Below, one piece after another: positions 32,507-43,010 of a stretch of 64,000 nt of DNA. The notes beneath the pieces were generated by a model. The model was given only the letters and a program-made list of their open reading frames with translations, ran no database searches and was not told the DNA's origin. The stretch spans positions 1,045,001-1,109,000 of the forward strand of contig CAUYUJ010006557.1 in NCBI GenBank assembly GCA_963575745.1. The letters run 5' to 3'. A program made the translations under genes and the position numbers. Numbering within the stretch: the first letter of the stretch is position 1; each line of letters starts with the position of its first letter. This DNA is from Prorocentrum cordatum. Its lineage: Eukaryota > Sar > Dinophyceae > Prorocentrales > Prorocentraceae.

Positions 32507-33713
32507 AACGGGTACAACCCAGCGCGTTCCCAGGCGACGACGGAAGCCCTACTGGCGGTGGGCGCCCAGCTCCGTTGGGAGAACGGCTGGGCAGTCACGC
32601 CACGCGGCAGCGTGGGCGGGCCAGACGTCCAGTCGTCCTGGTCTCGTTTTGTTGGTTGCATCGGGACTGCCAGCCTGGCGACAGGGGACCTGGCGCGTGT
32701 ACTCGGACACAGCGGTGGCTTCCACGACTTGGCAGATCGTGTGGTCCGTGCATGGAACCACGATGCTGGGTCAAACGACGACCAGGGCGCCCCACACGCT
32801 TTCCTGGCTGCCAGCGCGTGGGGTCTCGTCAGGTGCAGGGGCGCTGCTGGGCCAGGTGGCTTGCCGCAGACCGTGCCGTCTCCCTGGGCGCGCTGCCTGG
32901 ACAGCCTCCCGCAGGGCCGCCTGCTCCCTCTGGCTGGAGGCTGCCCATGCCACAGCCTACCCCGAGCTGGCACCCACCAGGGCCTGGGTCTCGATGGATT
33001 GGCGGCGCCGCTGTCCTGGTACTTCCTTACGCTCCCGCTCGCGTCCCAATACTTCTTTACGCTTACGCTCCCGCCCAGAGATGTACGTGCACACCACTAT
33101 CGGGGAGACGTAAGACTTGGGCAATTACGGGGGACTCGGGTTGGCCTGACGGGGCCATCATGAAAATGACGAGACCCAATCTGAAATTTGGCGCGAACTC
33201 CCGCTGCGAACCTCCCACGAACACCGACCGTCAAACTCCAGGGCGCGCTCGTCAAACAACTTCGGCAAGCCCGAGCTCCGGCTCTTACTCGAGTCTTCCG
33301 TTTCCCCGACACCACTGAACACGTGCACCCAACGCAGGGCCAGCCTGGAACAGCGCAGCCGCTGCACCCAGCCTCGCCCCCGGAGGGGACGCGTCGACGC
33401 CTCGCCTGCGCGGCTGGCGGGATCCGCGTGACAGGCTCCACCGAGAGCCCCGGCGGGGTACTGAAGGGGGGCAACTCTGGAGGCGACGACGGGGGACCGC
33501 TTCGAGACCTGGCCCGCGGTCATCGACCGGCCCTGGGCCACATGTGGTGCGATGTCCGCGGGGGGCTGGAGCCGCGCCTGCGACGCCCCGGGCCGGGACG
33601 ACGAGGCCGGGGGCCATTATTTGCGCTAAAAGCGCGGACGGCAGCGAGCAGTCCTGCACGCGCTTCCTGTCGGACCTGGCCGACTGTCACCACGGCATCC
33701 TGTCCTCCTTCTT
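32507..33713 (+). other. Possible exon fragments, no recognised gene
   Basis: Several + frames read as plausible protein (for example LARVLGHSGGFHDLADRVV near 32690-32745, and TRFLSDLADCHHGILSSF directly before the second family E insertion), but they change frame without a clear splice pattern and match no family I know. It could be a gene broken by MITEs or simply GC-rich open sequence. Confidence 0.25.
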
Positions 33714-33889
33714 GACTACCTACCAAACCACCCCAACCCAACCCGAAGACCCGAATTTGACCCGAATTTCGGGTTGGGGGGGGTACGGGTTCCGCGTGTT
33801 TTTTCTATGTTCCCCGACCCCCCCCCCACTGGAAATGGAGGGCAAATCGTGGCCTTCGGGTTGGGTTGGGGTGGTTTGGTGGGTGGTGA
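33714..33889. mobile_element. MITE, family E copy 2 (176 bp)
   Basis: Same ends as 32331-32497. Flanks CTTCTT (33708-33713) and CTTCTG (33890-33895) suggest an aged duplication. The interior GGTTGGGG.., TTCCGCGTGTTTTTTC and CCACTGGAAAT match the other copies. Confidence 0.9.
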
Positions 33890-33991
33890 CTTCTGCCGCT
33901 ATACCGCAGGATCTGCATCGACGGGGGCGCGGTCTGGCGCCTGCCGCAGGAGCGGCAGGCACGCAGCGGCGGAGGGAGGGGGAAAAGGTGG

Positions 33992-34150
33992 AAGGGGCCC
34001 TGGGACACACAAATAAATACACACAAATAACATTATCCCACTTTTTTTCGTATATTTTCTAAGTTTTTGTCTTCCCCACCACTTCCCATATTTTCCCATA
34101 TTTTCTGGGAGTTGACGATTAATTGTGTCTGTGTGTTCTTTCCCCTCCTG
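33992..34150 (+). mobile_element. hAT-like MITE, family B copy with exact 8-bp duplication
   Basis: Starts AAGGGGCCCTGGGACACACA and ends TTTCCCCTCCTG, flanked by AAAGGTGG at 33984-33991 and 34151-34158. 159 bp. Subterminal ACACAC and GTGTGT stretches are mutually complementary. Confidence 0.95.
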
Positions 34151-34159
34151 AAAGGTGGC

Positions 34160-34625
34160 AAACGCACTGGCGACTCCTCCTGGCCCTCGGGGGGCCACTC
34201 CCGCCTGCGTAGGGAAATAACTCACGGCAGGGCAGGATGCTGGCGCGAGGGGCCCCCGTCGCCAGCGCGCTCTGCAGGACCCGGGGCGCTCAGGGCCCAT
34301 GCGCGTGGGCATCTCAGCCCCCAGACAGGTGCGCGGCCTCGCCTGAACTCGCGCGGCGCTGGAGGCGGCCCCAGCCATGTGCCAGAGCCGGGCGGCCCCC
34401 TCTTTCCCGCCTCCTGGCAGGAGCGTCTGCCTTCCAAGGTGGACGCTCTCTCGCTCAACCTGTGTGTGTGTGCACCATTGCGTTCCTGCGCCTGGCAGGA
34501 GCGCCTGCCTTCCAACGTGGGCGCTCCCAGGTTCCGATGCGCTTGCGCCATCAGGTGTTCCCGGCAGCGGGCCGCTCCCTGGTGGCCTGTTCCCCCCCCC
34601 GCGCGCGCGCGCCATCCGCGCTAGC
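34160..34625. other. No confident gene; repeated TGGCAGGAGCG motif
   Basis: CTGGCAGGAGCGxCTGCCTTCC occurs at about 34414 and 34493, with GTGGACGCTCxC or GTGGGCGCTCxC after each, so an 80-base tandem duplication is likely. Confidence 0.45.
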
Positions 34626-34630
34626 CTTCA

Positions 34631-34780
34631 GTCGGGCGCGTCCCCCATACAGGGGGATTTTGGGCGAAAAATAAAAAATACTCAAAAAATAGCCCCCAAT
34701 ACCAACAAAATGAAAAAATCGCCTCCTGACTATTTTTGGATTAATTTTGAATATTCCCCCTGTAGAGGGACAGGCCCGTC
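34631..34780. mobile_element. TTAA-type MITE, family F copy 2 (150 bp)
   Basis: Ends GTCGGGC and GCCCGTC, with inner ends ATACAGGGGGA and CCCCCTGTAGAGGGACAGG complementary. Flanked by TTCA at 34627-34630 and 34781-34784. The AT-rich interior contrasts sharply with the surroundings. Confidence 0.9.
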
Positions 34781-34853
34781 TTCAGGCTAGCGCCCCCTCC
34801 CTCCCAGGCGGCCCTGCCCTGCGCGCGCGGCCCCCCGCGCCGGAGCGGCGCTG

Positions 34854-35855
34854 ATGCGCCCGTCAGCAGGGGGGACATGCTGGCCGCGTTCTTCGCCGGG
34901 CGCTCTTGGTGGCCCCCACACCCTCGCGCGCGGGCCCGGCCACGTCTTCTGCCTCCGCTGTGGCGGCAGTGCGGCGTCGGCAGCAGGCCTGCTGGGGAGC
35001 GCGTGCCCAGGCTGGCGGGAGCGTCTGCCGGCGCGGTGCCAGGCGGCGCTGCTCCTTGGCGAAGTGCCCTGCGCAGGTGGCAGCGCGGAGGCGTTTGCAT
35101 GCTTTGCTGCGCAACGCATTGCGCAGCTCCCAAAGGTCCCTGACTGTGCCTTTGGGTGGGGTCGAGCGCCCGCGGCTGCGCGCGCGCTCGCGTCCGCACG
35201 TCAAAAAAGCGCGCCCCCCCCCCTCCCCCCAGGGGCTGCGCGCTGGGTGGGTCCCCACCTGGCCTCCTCTGGGCTACCGCCGCCCTGCCGCTCCTGCAGC
35301 TGGGCCTCGGCCACCGCCCTGCTGCCCCCGTGGCCGGGCCGTTGCCCGCCCCCCCCCCCCCGGCTGTCATGCGTGCGCCGGCTGGGCGTGGCGCTTCCCG
35401 TCCCTTCCCTCTCCTCCGTCGCCTTCCTGCTCGCCCCCTCCCGCGCCGCCATGGTGCCGCCCAGGCCGCCGCCTCCGCTGCGCGCTCCCAGCCTCGGCAG
35501 TCGCCAGCATCCTGGTGGCCAGATCGAGACAACATCTTGCTGCAGCCCACGCGCTTCGGCGCAGTTCCGTGCGGGCTTCGTGCTGACACCTGGGCCGTCT
35601 TGGTCCCGCATGGAATCCAGCTGTCGCCAGCCCTCTGCAGCATCGCCTGGCGTTTCCTGGCGACGTGGCGAACAAGCGGAGACTCCCGCTCTTGCAGCCT
35701 CGTGGGCCTTCTTCCTGGTGTGCTGGTTCGCCCTGCCCGTCGCGCTTCCGGAGCCTGCAACCCTGGCTTCGGTCCCTTGGTGGCCGTGGTGCCGTCCCGT
35801 GTCCACTGCCATGGCACTGCAGCCCCGGCTGGCCGCTCTGGCGCGCCCATCCTGA
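34854..35855 (+). CDS. Doubtful open frame with a zinc-ribbon-like motif
   Basis: The + frame (333 residues) contains GHVFCLRCGGSAASAAGLLG followed by a further Cys, an H-x3-C-x2-CG pattern reminiscent of short zinc-binding motifs that recur in dinoflagellate predicted proteins. An equally long minus frame (34741-35850) overlaps it, so length alone means little. No start context or domain can be confirmed. If real, the motif suggests a multicopy element protein rather than a cellular enzyme. Confidence 0.2.
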   Translation: MRPSAGGTCWPRSSPGALGGPHTLARGPGHVFCLRCGGSAASAAGLLGSACPGWRERLPARCQAALLLGEVPCAGGSAEAFACFAAQRIAQLPKVPDCAFGWGRAPAAARALASARQKSAPPPLPPGAARWVGPHLASSGLPPPCRSCSWASATALLPPWPGRCPPPPPRLSCVRRLGVALPVPSLSSVAFLLAPSRAAMVPPRPPPPLRAPSLGSRQHPGGQIETTSCCSPRASAQFRAGFVLTPGPSWSRMESSCRQPSAASPGVSWRRGEQAETPALAASWAFFLVCWFALPVALPEPATLASVPWWPWCRPVSTAMALQPRLAALARPS

Positions 35856-35859
35856 AACG

Positions 35860-36300
35860 CGTTCAGCCGTGAGTGCCTTCCTCCTCCCCCGTGTCCTCTG
35901 CGGCCGCTCCTCCCCCCCTCGCCCATCAGGCAATTCATCCGTCGCATGTCCCCGACACCTCGTGCCGCGCTGCGCACGAATGGTCGCCGGTTGCGTGCGC
36001 GGCGCTGAATAAAAGCCAGCCGCGTCGAACGAGAGGCCGTCCGCGACGTCGTTGGCACGACAACGTGCAGCTCTGACAGATTATTATTATTATTATTATC
36101 TTGTTGTTTTGTACTGTTCATGTCAGAGCCCTGCACAGGGCCGACTTGCTCGACCAGGCGCAGCAGCAGCAATAATAGAAAAGGAACATAAGAAGACACA
36201 AAAAACAATGATAATAAGTAGAACACTGATCCACGACATGGAAGCCCCTCAGGTCCACCCGTGTTCTATGTGTTGACCACTGTAATGTAAGTGTTACTCA
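35860..36300. other. No gene; short ATT repeat
   Basis: Contains (ATT)n at 36081-36099 and an AT-rich patch to 36230. Confidence 0.5.
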
Positions 36301-36339
36301 TGGGGCCGAGGGCCCAAATTGCAAACTCTTCTAAGCATT

Positions 36340-36940
36340 CTTGCGCGTTCCCCCAGATCCCTGCGTGGCATGCCTTGAGGGCCCCAAGAAGCGCCAAAGA
36401 AGGCCCAAGAGCTACAAGACCGCCCAAGAGCGCTGCGCCAAGATGCCCAGGATGGCCCCAAGACGTCCATAGAGGCTCCCGAGACGACCCAATAGCGCTC
36501 CCAGAGGACCCCCACGAAGGCCCCAAGATGCCAACATCATTGATTAGCCTGAGGTTTTGTTACCAGAGTCTAGGGTTCTCTCCTTATCTTGCTTTCGACG
36601 CTCCAAGACGGCCCTAGAGGCCCCACAGATCGCCACAAGTCAGCCCAAGAGGCCCCCAAGAACGACACAAGACGGCCCAAGAACGACACAAGACGGCCGA
36701 AGAGCCCCCCAAAGACGGCCAAACATAGACCCAGCAGAGGCCTCAGAGGGCGAACGCGAACCGATATTTCGAGTCCTCTGCCCCCGAGACCGCAAGCAGG
36801 CCCCGAAGGGGCGCCCACAAGCTCCAGGAGGCCCCCAAGAGAACCAAACCAGGCCCCAAGAGGCCCTCTAAAGACCTCTGAGATGCCCCCAAGACCCAAG
36901 ACACCCGAACACCGAACCCAAGAGGCTTGCGAGAGGCCTC
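36340..36940. repeat. CCAAGANGGCCC minisatellite with conserved insert
   Basis: Degenerate 11-14-base units (CCCAAGAGGCCCC, CCAAGACGGCC). It is interrupted at about 36535-36600 by a unique-looking stretch beginning ATCATTGATT and ending TTCGACG, which is also found inside the similar array at 61987-62060. Confidence 0.85.
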
Positions 36941-37104
36941 CCAAGAGATCCTCACAGGCATCTCAGAACCTCAACCCATGCACGTTTGCATGATTGGCCG
37001 AAAACCACTACTTGATCCATCTCACTATCAGTCGTTATGTAGATATTACTACCCATATATCGGCCTCACTCTGCTTAAACATCGATCTCACGATGAATCC
37101 GTCA

Positions 37105-37310
37105 ACGTGCCAGCGGGACACCCATCGGGACAACCATCGGTACACCCATCAGGACAACCATCAGGACAGCCGTCGGGACTCCCATCGGGACAACCAAGAG
37201 ACAACCGCGGAACAACCACAAAACAACCATCGGTGCAACCATGGAACAACCATCGGGACAACCGTCGGGACAAATAGCGGAACAACCACGAAACAATCAT
37301 GGGTCAACCG
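37105..37310. repeat. CATCGGGACAAC 12-bp minisatellite
   Basis: Units CATCGGGACAAC, CATCAGGACAAC and similar. On + one frame reads as PSGQ repeats. A second block at 37545-37655 has the same unit, and the sequences that follow both blocks are similar too. Confidence 0.9.
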
Positions 37311-37810
37311 CTGGACCACCGCGGGGCATCGGCCGCTAACCAGACGGGAGGAGTCGTTTGCTCGACCTTCGCCCTAGCGACGGCGGGATCATTCCCCTAG
37401 CCTGCGCACTCAGCTTCGCCTCACCCGCACTTACGGCACGAACACGAAACCAAAATCGAATTCCCAGTTGGAGAGTCCAATTCACATCGATCTCGCGTTC
37501 AATCAATCAATCAATCAATCAATGCATCATCGGAACAACGTTCGGGACAATCATCGGGTCAACCATTGAGATGGGACAACCATCGGGACAACCATTCGGA
37601 CAACCACGGGACAACCGCGGGACACCCTCGAGACAACCGCGAGACCACCGCGGGGCACCTGCCGCCATTTGGACGAGGAGGAATATCTTGCTCGGCCGTG
37701 CACGCAGCTTCGCCTCGCTCGCACGCATGGCTCAAATACGAAACCAAAACCGATTTCCTGGTGGGGGAACTCCGCTGCACTTCGATCTAACCTCCCAACC
37801 TTCGATACAT
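37310..37810. repeat. Large tandem duplication containing the 12-bp array
   Basis: After the first array comes GGGGCATCGGCCGCTAACCAG, a CTCAGCTTCGCCTCACC stretch and ACGAAACCAAAATCGAATTC. After the second comes GGGGCACCTGCCGCCATTTGG, GCAGCTTCGCCTCGCTC and ACGAAACCAAAACCGATTTC. The unit is about 340 bp. An (AATC)n tract lies at 37500-37523. Confidence 0.8.
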
Positions 37811-37829
37811 ACTAGAATCACGCGCGCGT

Positions 37830-39317
37830 CGCGCGCTTAGGTTCTAGCCTCAAGCGAAGCGTTCGTGCTGAAACCATGGGGATGGGGAAGAAGCAAACGA
37901 CTATACACGAAATTCACTGGGGACGAAAAGTCAGGATGAAGGAGGACACATGCAGAACAGAAGAAGGTGATGAGGAATGTGGGAGGCACGAAAGCACACG
38001 ACGAGAAAAAGACAGGAAATGAGAGGGAAGCAGGATTGCTGGGGGTAAGAGGGACCAGGGGGGACGAAGCAAAAATTATAGGACGAGGGACGAAGGAGCC
38101 AGAATATAGAACAGGAGGTAGCAGCAAGACGTTGACGATCGGCCTCCAGCCAAGAAGGACCAGGCACCTCTTATGATGTATCTGCTACCAAACCAGAGGC
38201 AATCTGAGCATCACTTCACTGAAACGCTACTGATGAAGAGACAAAGCTGAACAACGCTTCTAGAACACGGCGCGAAACACTTACTCAACTGAGCCGACTC
38301 GCCTCTGCATGGCGTCACAAACTCATGATGAGAAGCTGCAAAACCATGCCAATTGCCTCAAGCGCAGATTGACCAGTGCATGACCACGAAGACACCGCCG
38401 AATGGACGTAGTAACCTCCCTCGACGACGCAGCCCTCCGCAGCGGCAGGAGAGCATCATAATACTACGGGCCAGCGTCGCGCTGGAGCACCATCACCAAG
38501 GCCGCCCCCGAAGAGACCGGGCGATGCCTTGCCCCCGAGAAGACGAGCGCTCGCACGAGGAGGGAAGAGGCCTCGGGCCTCTGGGGGGGAGCCTCTGCTC
38601 TTGGGGCCCCATGTGCCGTCTCGTGGGCCTGCCAGGCGTCACCGAGAGGCCACTGTGGGGTCCAGCTGGGGCTCGTCTTGGGAGTGCCTCAGAGGTGTCT
38701 TAGGGGCCCCCCCTGTTCGTCTTGGGAGCCCCCTGGGGTCTTCCAGAGGCTTCTCGGCGGCTTCTTGAGACCTCTTAGACTGTCTGAGCGCGTCTTGAGC
38801 TCGGGCCGGCGCTGCGCGTACCGGCAGGCAGCCTCCCCCGAGGGTCAACGTCATGGGGGGGACCGGCTCGGGGGGGCGGGGGGGGACATCAACACCCTGG
38901 AGCCGGCGACACACCGCCGACCGATACCGGATGTAGGCCCTCGAGAGCGACGCACGCTCCTGGGCGGGGTGGGCTACCAGGCCCCTCATCTGCGATCAGT
39001 GGGCGCCTGCTGGTCGGTGCACCACCCCCTGATGGTGTCTCCTGCCTCCCCCAAACCCCAAGGGGGATCTCCTGAAAGGCGGACACCTCCAGCACGATCG
39101 GCGTGAGCTCGTCGGGCTCCTCCAGAGCGGGGGTCGGTCGGGCGGCGGGTCCGAGTTCTTCGGGCGTCTGCCGGCACTCCCTGCAGCGGGGTGCCTTCTG
39201 GAAGAGGTGCCTCCTCCAGCTGCGCCTCGCCGGGAGCGCTCCGGGGGTGCCCGGGTCTTCGGGTGGAAATCGGCGGGCACCTGCACCGTGCCTGCCCGAT
39301 ACGTACGGAAAGAGTTG
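37830..39317. other. No confident gene
   Basis: Mixed sequence. 38640-38815 is a decayed TCTTGGGAGCCCCC array (complement type of the CCAAGANGGCC unit). 38895-38970 is a diverged family K fragment. Confidence 0.4.
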
Positions 39318-39481
39318 AAGGGGCCCTGGGACACACAAATAAATACACACAAATGAAAGAATTCCCCATATGTTCACATATTTCCTGGGGTTGTGTCTTC
39401 CCCCCACTTCCCATATTTCCCCATATTTTCTGGGACATCGACGATGAATTGTGTCTGTGTGTGTTTTTTTTTTCCCTCCTG
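39318..39481 (+). mobile_element. hAT-like MITE, family B copy with exact 8-bp duplication
   Basis: Starts AAGGGGCCCTGGGACACACA and ends TTTTTCCCTCCTG, flanked by AAGAGTTG at 39310-39317 and 39482-39489. 164 bp. Confidence 0.95.
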
Positions 39482-39489
39482 AAGAGTTG

Positions 39490-39977
39490 GCATGATGCCC
39501 GGCAGCGGAAGGTTACCAAAACCGGCAGCGGCCGCCGTTGGGCGGGCGGCTGCCTGCCTCCAGCGGACAGGGCCGGCGGCGACACCGGCAGCCAGTCCTG
39601 CTCAAAATGAGCAGGCACTGCTACGGCAGGTTCGTGCCGTGCCGACTCCAGCGTTGGTTTTTGACACCGCAGGGATCGTTCAACCTTGAACGATCGGCCG
39701 CTGCCGCAACGTCCGATCGTTCAACGTCGATCGATTCTGGGTCGCCAGCGGCGTTCAACCTTGAACGCCCACGCTGGGGTCGCCGCTGGTCGACACGACG
39801 CAAACCTACCGTAGCAATCTTCGTCCCTAATCTCAATGTTTTGCGGCGTGCGCCCAGGGGTGGCGCGAGAGGGGGGGGTCTCCTGAGAGAGACCCGGCTT
39901 GTGACGGTCGGACCTGGCACAGAAGCCCATCCTCAAAGAACGTGAGACCCTCCACCAGCCAAACTGAAGAACTTTCG
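39490..39977. other. Short inverted repeats, no gene
   Basis: CGTTCAACCTTGAACG palindromes occur near 39677, 39720 (partial) and 39752. GGATCGTTCAACCTTG recurs at 49453. Otherwise featureless. Confidence 0.5.
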
Positions 39978-39991
39978 AGGGCACCCTCCCC

Positions 39992-40206
39992 AGGATTCGG
40001 GGATGGACAGAACCCCCTTTAGTAAAACGTGGTTTAGTGAAAACGACCTGAGGCCCAAACCTGGCGGGCGCAAGCCTGGAAAATAATGGCCGCGGCGCCA
40101 TCTCGAGAACCGAAAACGGACAATTCACTAATCGACGTGTCACTGTTGGGGGTTCTGTCCGCCCCCGAAGGATGCATAAGAAAACCCAACAAACGAGAAA
40201 AACATC
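39992..40206. mobile_element. Element between 14-bp direct repeats (family N)
   Basis: Flanked by exact AGGGCACCCTCCCC at 39978-39991 and 40207-40220. Internal inverted repeats GGGGATGGACAGAACCCCC (39999-40017) and GGGGGTTCTGTCCGCCCCC (40148-40166) match at 18 of 19 positions. The 3' side ends in an A-rich segment (40176-40204). Long duplications plus an A-rich end recall retroposed short elements. Confidence 0.7.
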
Positions 40207-40224
40207 AGGGCACCCTCCCCGAAC

Positions 40225-40700
40225 CGACATCGACCTTACAACTCGGGCCGACCGTGTAGGCCTCTGGGCGCTTCCAAGAAGGCTCCTACCTTCTAGGACC
40301 ACCCCCTTGCGCCACCCCCGTGTGCGCGAAGCCGAGATGTCGGCCGTGTCGATCCCAAGCATGGACGAGGAGGGAGGGCCACATCTGCCTGCGCCAGCCG
40401 CGGCCGCTACCGACCGCCGTCCCTTCCAACGCCAGCAGGATAGGGGGGGGAATCTCGGCCGAAGCACGCACGCCGAAGGGCTGGTCTTCGCCGCCGAGGC
40501 AATCTTCCGCAACGGTTTGCGTGTACTGCGCTGGGGAGAGAGGAGTCGGTTGAGCGCCCTGCTGTTTTTCTTTTCTCACTCAGCGCAGCGCCGTCGACCC
40601 CACACACACGCGCACATGCAGCACCCTCCGAGCGGACCCGGAGCGACGAGAAGGCCAGCCTGCAACAGGCGAGCCCGCATGCCGAACGTTGGCTTGGGGG
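40225..40700. other. No confident gene
   Basis: GC-rich mixed sequence with a short CA/CG dinucleotide patch near 40600. Overlapping open frames on both strands without motifs. Confidence 0.35.
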
Positions 40701-40714
40701 GAACACAGAACTTG

Positions 40715-40945
40715 GACGCCCGAATACTTGGGGATAACTGCAGTCTGGGGTAACTCCACTTGTTTGGCTTCGCGGCGCACGAACCGATTAGCCATCTCAA
40801 ACCCGAACCCCGACGAATCGGGAGTGGTCGGACGCCGCCCGCATTATCCTGGATATGGCTCCCGTCTGGGGTAACTCTAGTTTGGACACCGATGCACGAA
40901 CCAATAGCTGCCCCTGAGCACCCCCAGCCCTCATGATCCAGGGCT
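40715..40945. mobile_element. Diverged family H dimer
   Basis: GGACGCCCGAATACTTGGGG..GGGGTAACTCC and, 115 bases on, GGACGCCGCCCGCATTATCC..GGGGTAACTC follow the two-unit layout of 31967-32196 and end in AGGGCTCTGA. Flanking repeats are no longer visible. Confidence 0.7.
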
Positions 40946-41035
40946 CTGAAAAACCGTGGTGCGGAAGTCTCGACGGCTGCTGGGTGGCCTCAGGTCGGGC
41001 TGGGGTGGGCTGAGGTCTTGGGGAAAACCGAAAGT

Positions 41036-41190
41036 ACCGATACCGACCCCCCCCAGACCTCTCCCGGGGTGCGTTCTGAACAGAATTGCGAGGCGATCCA
41101 ACGGTGACGTAGAGGCCCTCCCAAGAGGCTGGAAAAATGGAAAACGGGCGATGGGTAGCGGTATGGGTAACTTTTCCTCCTCTGAGGTCT
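41036..41190. repeat. Dispersed repeat related to 19900-20045
   Basis: CAGACCTCTCCCGGGGTGCG, GGAAAACGGGCGATG and GGTATGGGTAACTTTTCCTC correspond in order to the sequence at 19905-20040. Confidence 0.85.
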
Positions 41191-41232
41191 AGCGAAGCCA
41201 GCCTTGTCCAACAAACCCTCCTGGCAACCTCC

Positions 41233-41482
41233 GATTGAGCAGGGACCGACCGTCCCGGCATTTCTATAGGCCTACCACGATATCTTCTCAGAACCCAAAA
41301 GTGTTCGAAAAACAAAAACAATGTTCTTAGAACATAAACCCGATGAACATAAACCCGATGCGTTAAAACAGGATAGTCCCAGCCAGAACTGTCCTACGAA
41401 CATCTCGTGGAAACCACAAAAGAAGTTCTTAGAACATTATTTGGCAAGCCTATGGGCACGCCAGGACGCTTCGCCACTGCTT
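41233..41482. mobile_element. Dispersed repeat, family G copy 2
   Basis: Same motif order as 9170-9412: GTTCTTAGAACATAAACCCG, a direct repeat of AACATAAACCCGATG, GTTCTTAGAACATTATTTGG, then GGACGCTTCGCCACTGCTTG. Confidence 0.85.
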
Positions 41483-41530
41483 GATCCGAGCCGAGCTTTG
41501 GACGCCCGAAATGGGTACGGAAGACATGGG

Positions 41531-41715
41531 TACTCCAGATTTCGTAATAAAGAGAGGGGGGTCTCATTTCGGAGGGGGGTCTCTTCCAGGCTATCTTGGA
41601 GGGCCTGGGGGGGTCTGGGGACGATGTTTTGGAGGGTTCTCCCACGGGGGGGGTCTAAAATGGCTTGACTTGGAGGGTCCAGACCCCCTCCCTTTTATCA
41701 CGAAGTCTGGAGTAC
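41531..41715 (+). mobile_element. MITE, family C copy 3 (185 bp)
   Basis: TACTCCAGATTTCGTAATAA at the left and ACGAAGTCTGGAGTA at the right. The interior (GGCTATCTTGGAGGGCCTGG, GATGTTTTGGAGGG) matches copies at 6341 and 7068. This copy stands alone. Confidence 0.9.
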
Positions 41716-41869
41716 AATGCCCAACACCACATGCTGTCCCAAACCGACAGCGGCCGCTGCTGGGCAGGCGGCCTTGCGTCTTCAAATAACAGCGTCCGCG
41801 GCGGCGCGAACAGCGAGTCCCGCTCTAAATGACCAGGAACTTCTGCTGGGCCTCGCACCCGCTCTTTCC

Positions 41870-42058
41870 GTACCCATCGGTCGGAAGAAGTAGGTAGAAA
41901 CATGAAGTAGGAAGGCGTTGGAAATAGATTGGGTTTCCGCACGCCTCCTGAAGAGGAAGGAAGAGGGAAAACCACTCGACTCTTGAAGTAGGAAGGCGCT
42001 GAAAATAGATTGGAATCTGGGAATCCAGGAATACCTACTTTCAACGACCGATGGGTAC
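41870..42058. mobile_element. MITE with inner tandem duplication (family O)
   Basis: The left end GTACCCATCGGTCG..GAAGTAGGTA and the right end TACCTACTTTC..CGACCGATGGGTAC are inverted complements. Inside, TGAAGTAGGAAGGCG..AAATAGATTGG occurs twice, about 84 bases apart. Confidence 0.8.
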
Positions 42059-42084
42059 CCATCTCGCTCGTGCCGAAGAATCGG

Positions 42085-42275
42085 GTCGGGCGAAAGGAGG
42101 GGATAGCACAGGGGGTGTTTGAGAATCAGCTCACGTAGCTGATTTTCCCGGCGCCTCCCGGCGCCGGAGGCGCCCATGTATCGAGGAATGGGCCCGGCGG
42201 CGGGGCCGAAACCAGCTGCATGCAGCAGATTTCGTACCCCCCCCTTTCCCAAACCCCCCCTTTCGTCCGGCCCGA
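42085..42275. mobile_element. MITE, family D copy 2 (191 bp)
   Basis: GTCGGGCGAAAGGAGG at the left, CCCTTTCGTCCGGCCCGA at the right. The interior has three palindromic blocks: AATCAGCTCACGTAGCTGATT, then GGCGCCTCCCGGCGCCGGAG, then CAGCTGCATGCAG. The interior is nearly identical to 46822-47012. Confidence 0.9.
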
Positions 42276-42409
42276 AAGAAGCCTCCCGACCCCCGACCCC
42301 CTGGGGCCCCCTCGTGGGGCCCCCCCGCCCGCCCGCCTCGTCGCGCTCGTCGTCGCCCTCGTCGCAAGACGTGGGGGCGGGAAGAGTAGCGGGAGGGGAG
42401 GGGAAGAGA

Positions 42410-42600
42410 AGGAGGGAGCGGAAGGAGGAGGAAAAGGGGAAGAGAAGGAGGGGGCGAGGAGGAGGAGGAGGAGGAGGGGGGGAAGAGAAGGAGAGGAGGA
42501 GGAGCAGGAGGAGGAGGAGGAGGAGGAGGAGGAGGAGGAGGAGGGGAAGAGAAGGAGGGGAGGAGGAGGAGGAGGAGGAGGAGGAGGAGGAGGAGGAGGT
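42410..42600. repeat. GGA microsatellite
   Basis: Purine (GGA)n with GAAGAGAAGGAGGGG interruptions. Confidence 0.95.
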
Positions 42601-42651
42601 CCTGTCTTGCGGGCAGATGGCAGCAGGCTGCGGCGGGTCGCGAAGTAGGTG

Positions 42652-43010
42652 CGCACACACACACACACACGCGCACACACAACATACACAACACACACAC
42701 AGCACACAAACAAAAACACAAACAACACACACACACACGCACACACGCACACACATACATACACACACACGCACACACACACGCACGACACAACACAACA
42801 CAACACAACACAACACAACACAACACAACACAACACAACACAACACAACACAACACAACACACACAACACAACACAACACAACACAACACAACATAACAA
42901 AACACAACACACACACACACTGACACACACACACACACGCACAACACAACACAACACAACACAACACAACACAACACAACACAACACAACACAACAAATA
43001 ACACCACGGC
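42652..43010. repeat. CA dinucleotide and AACAC pentamer arrays
   Basis: (CA)n to about 42783, then clean (AACAC)n at 42784-42900 and 42940-43005. Another (CA)n lies at 43168-43232. Confidence 0.98.

Noticed and set aside
34741-35850. Minus-strand frame of 369 residues
   Set aside because: Arg/Ala/Gly-rich composition typical of GC-rich non-coding sequence; it overlaps an equally long + frame and begins inside the family F element.
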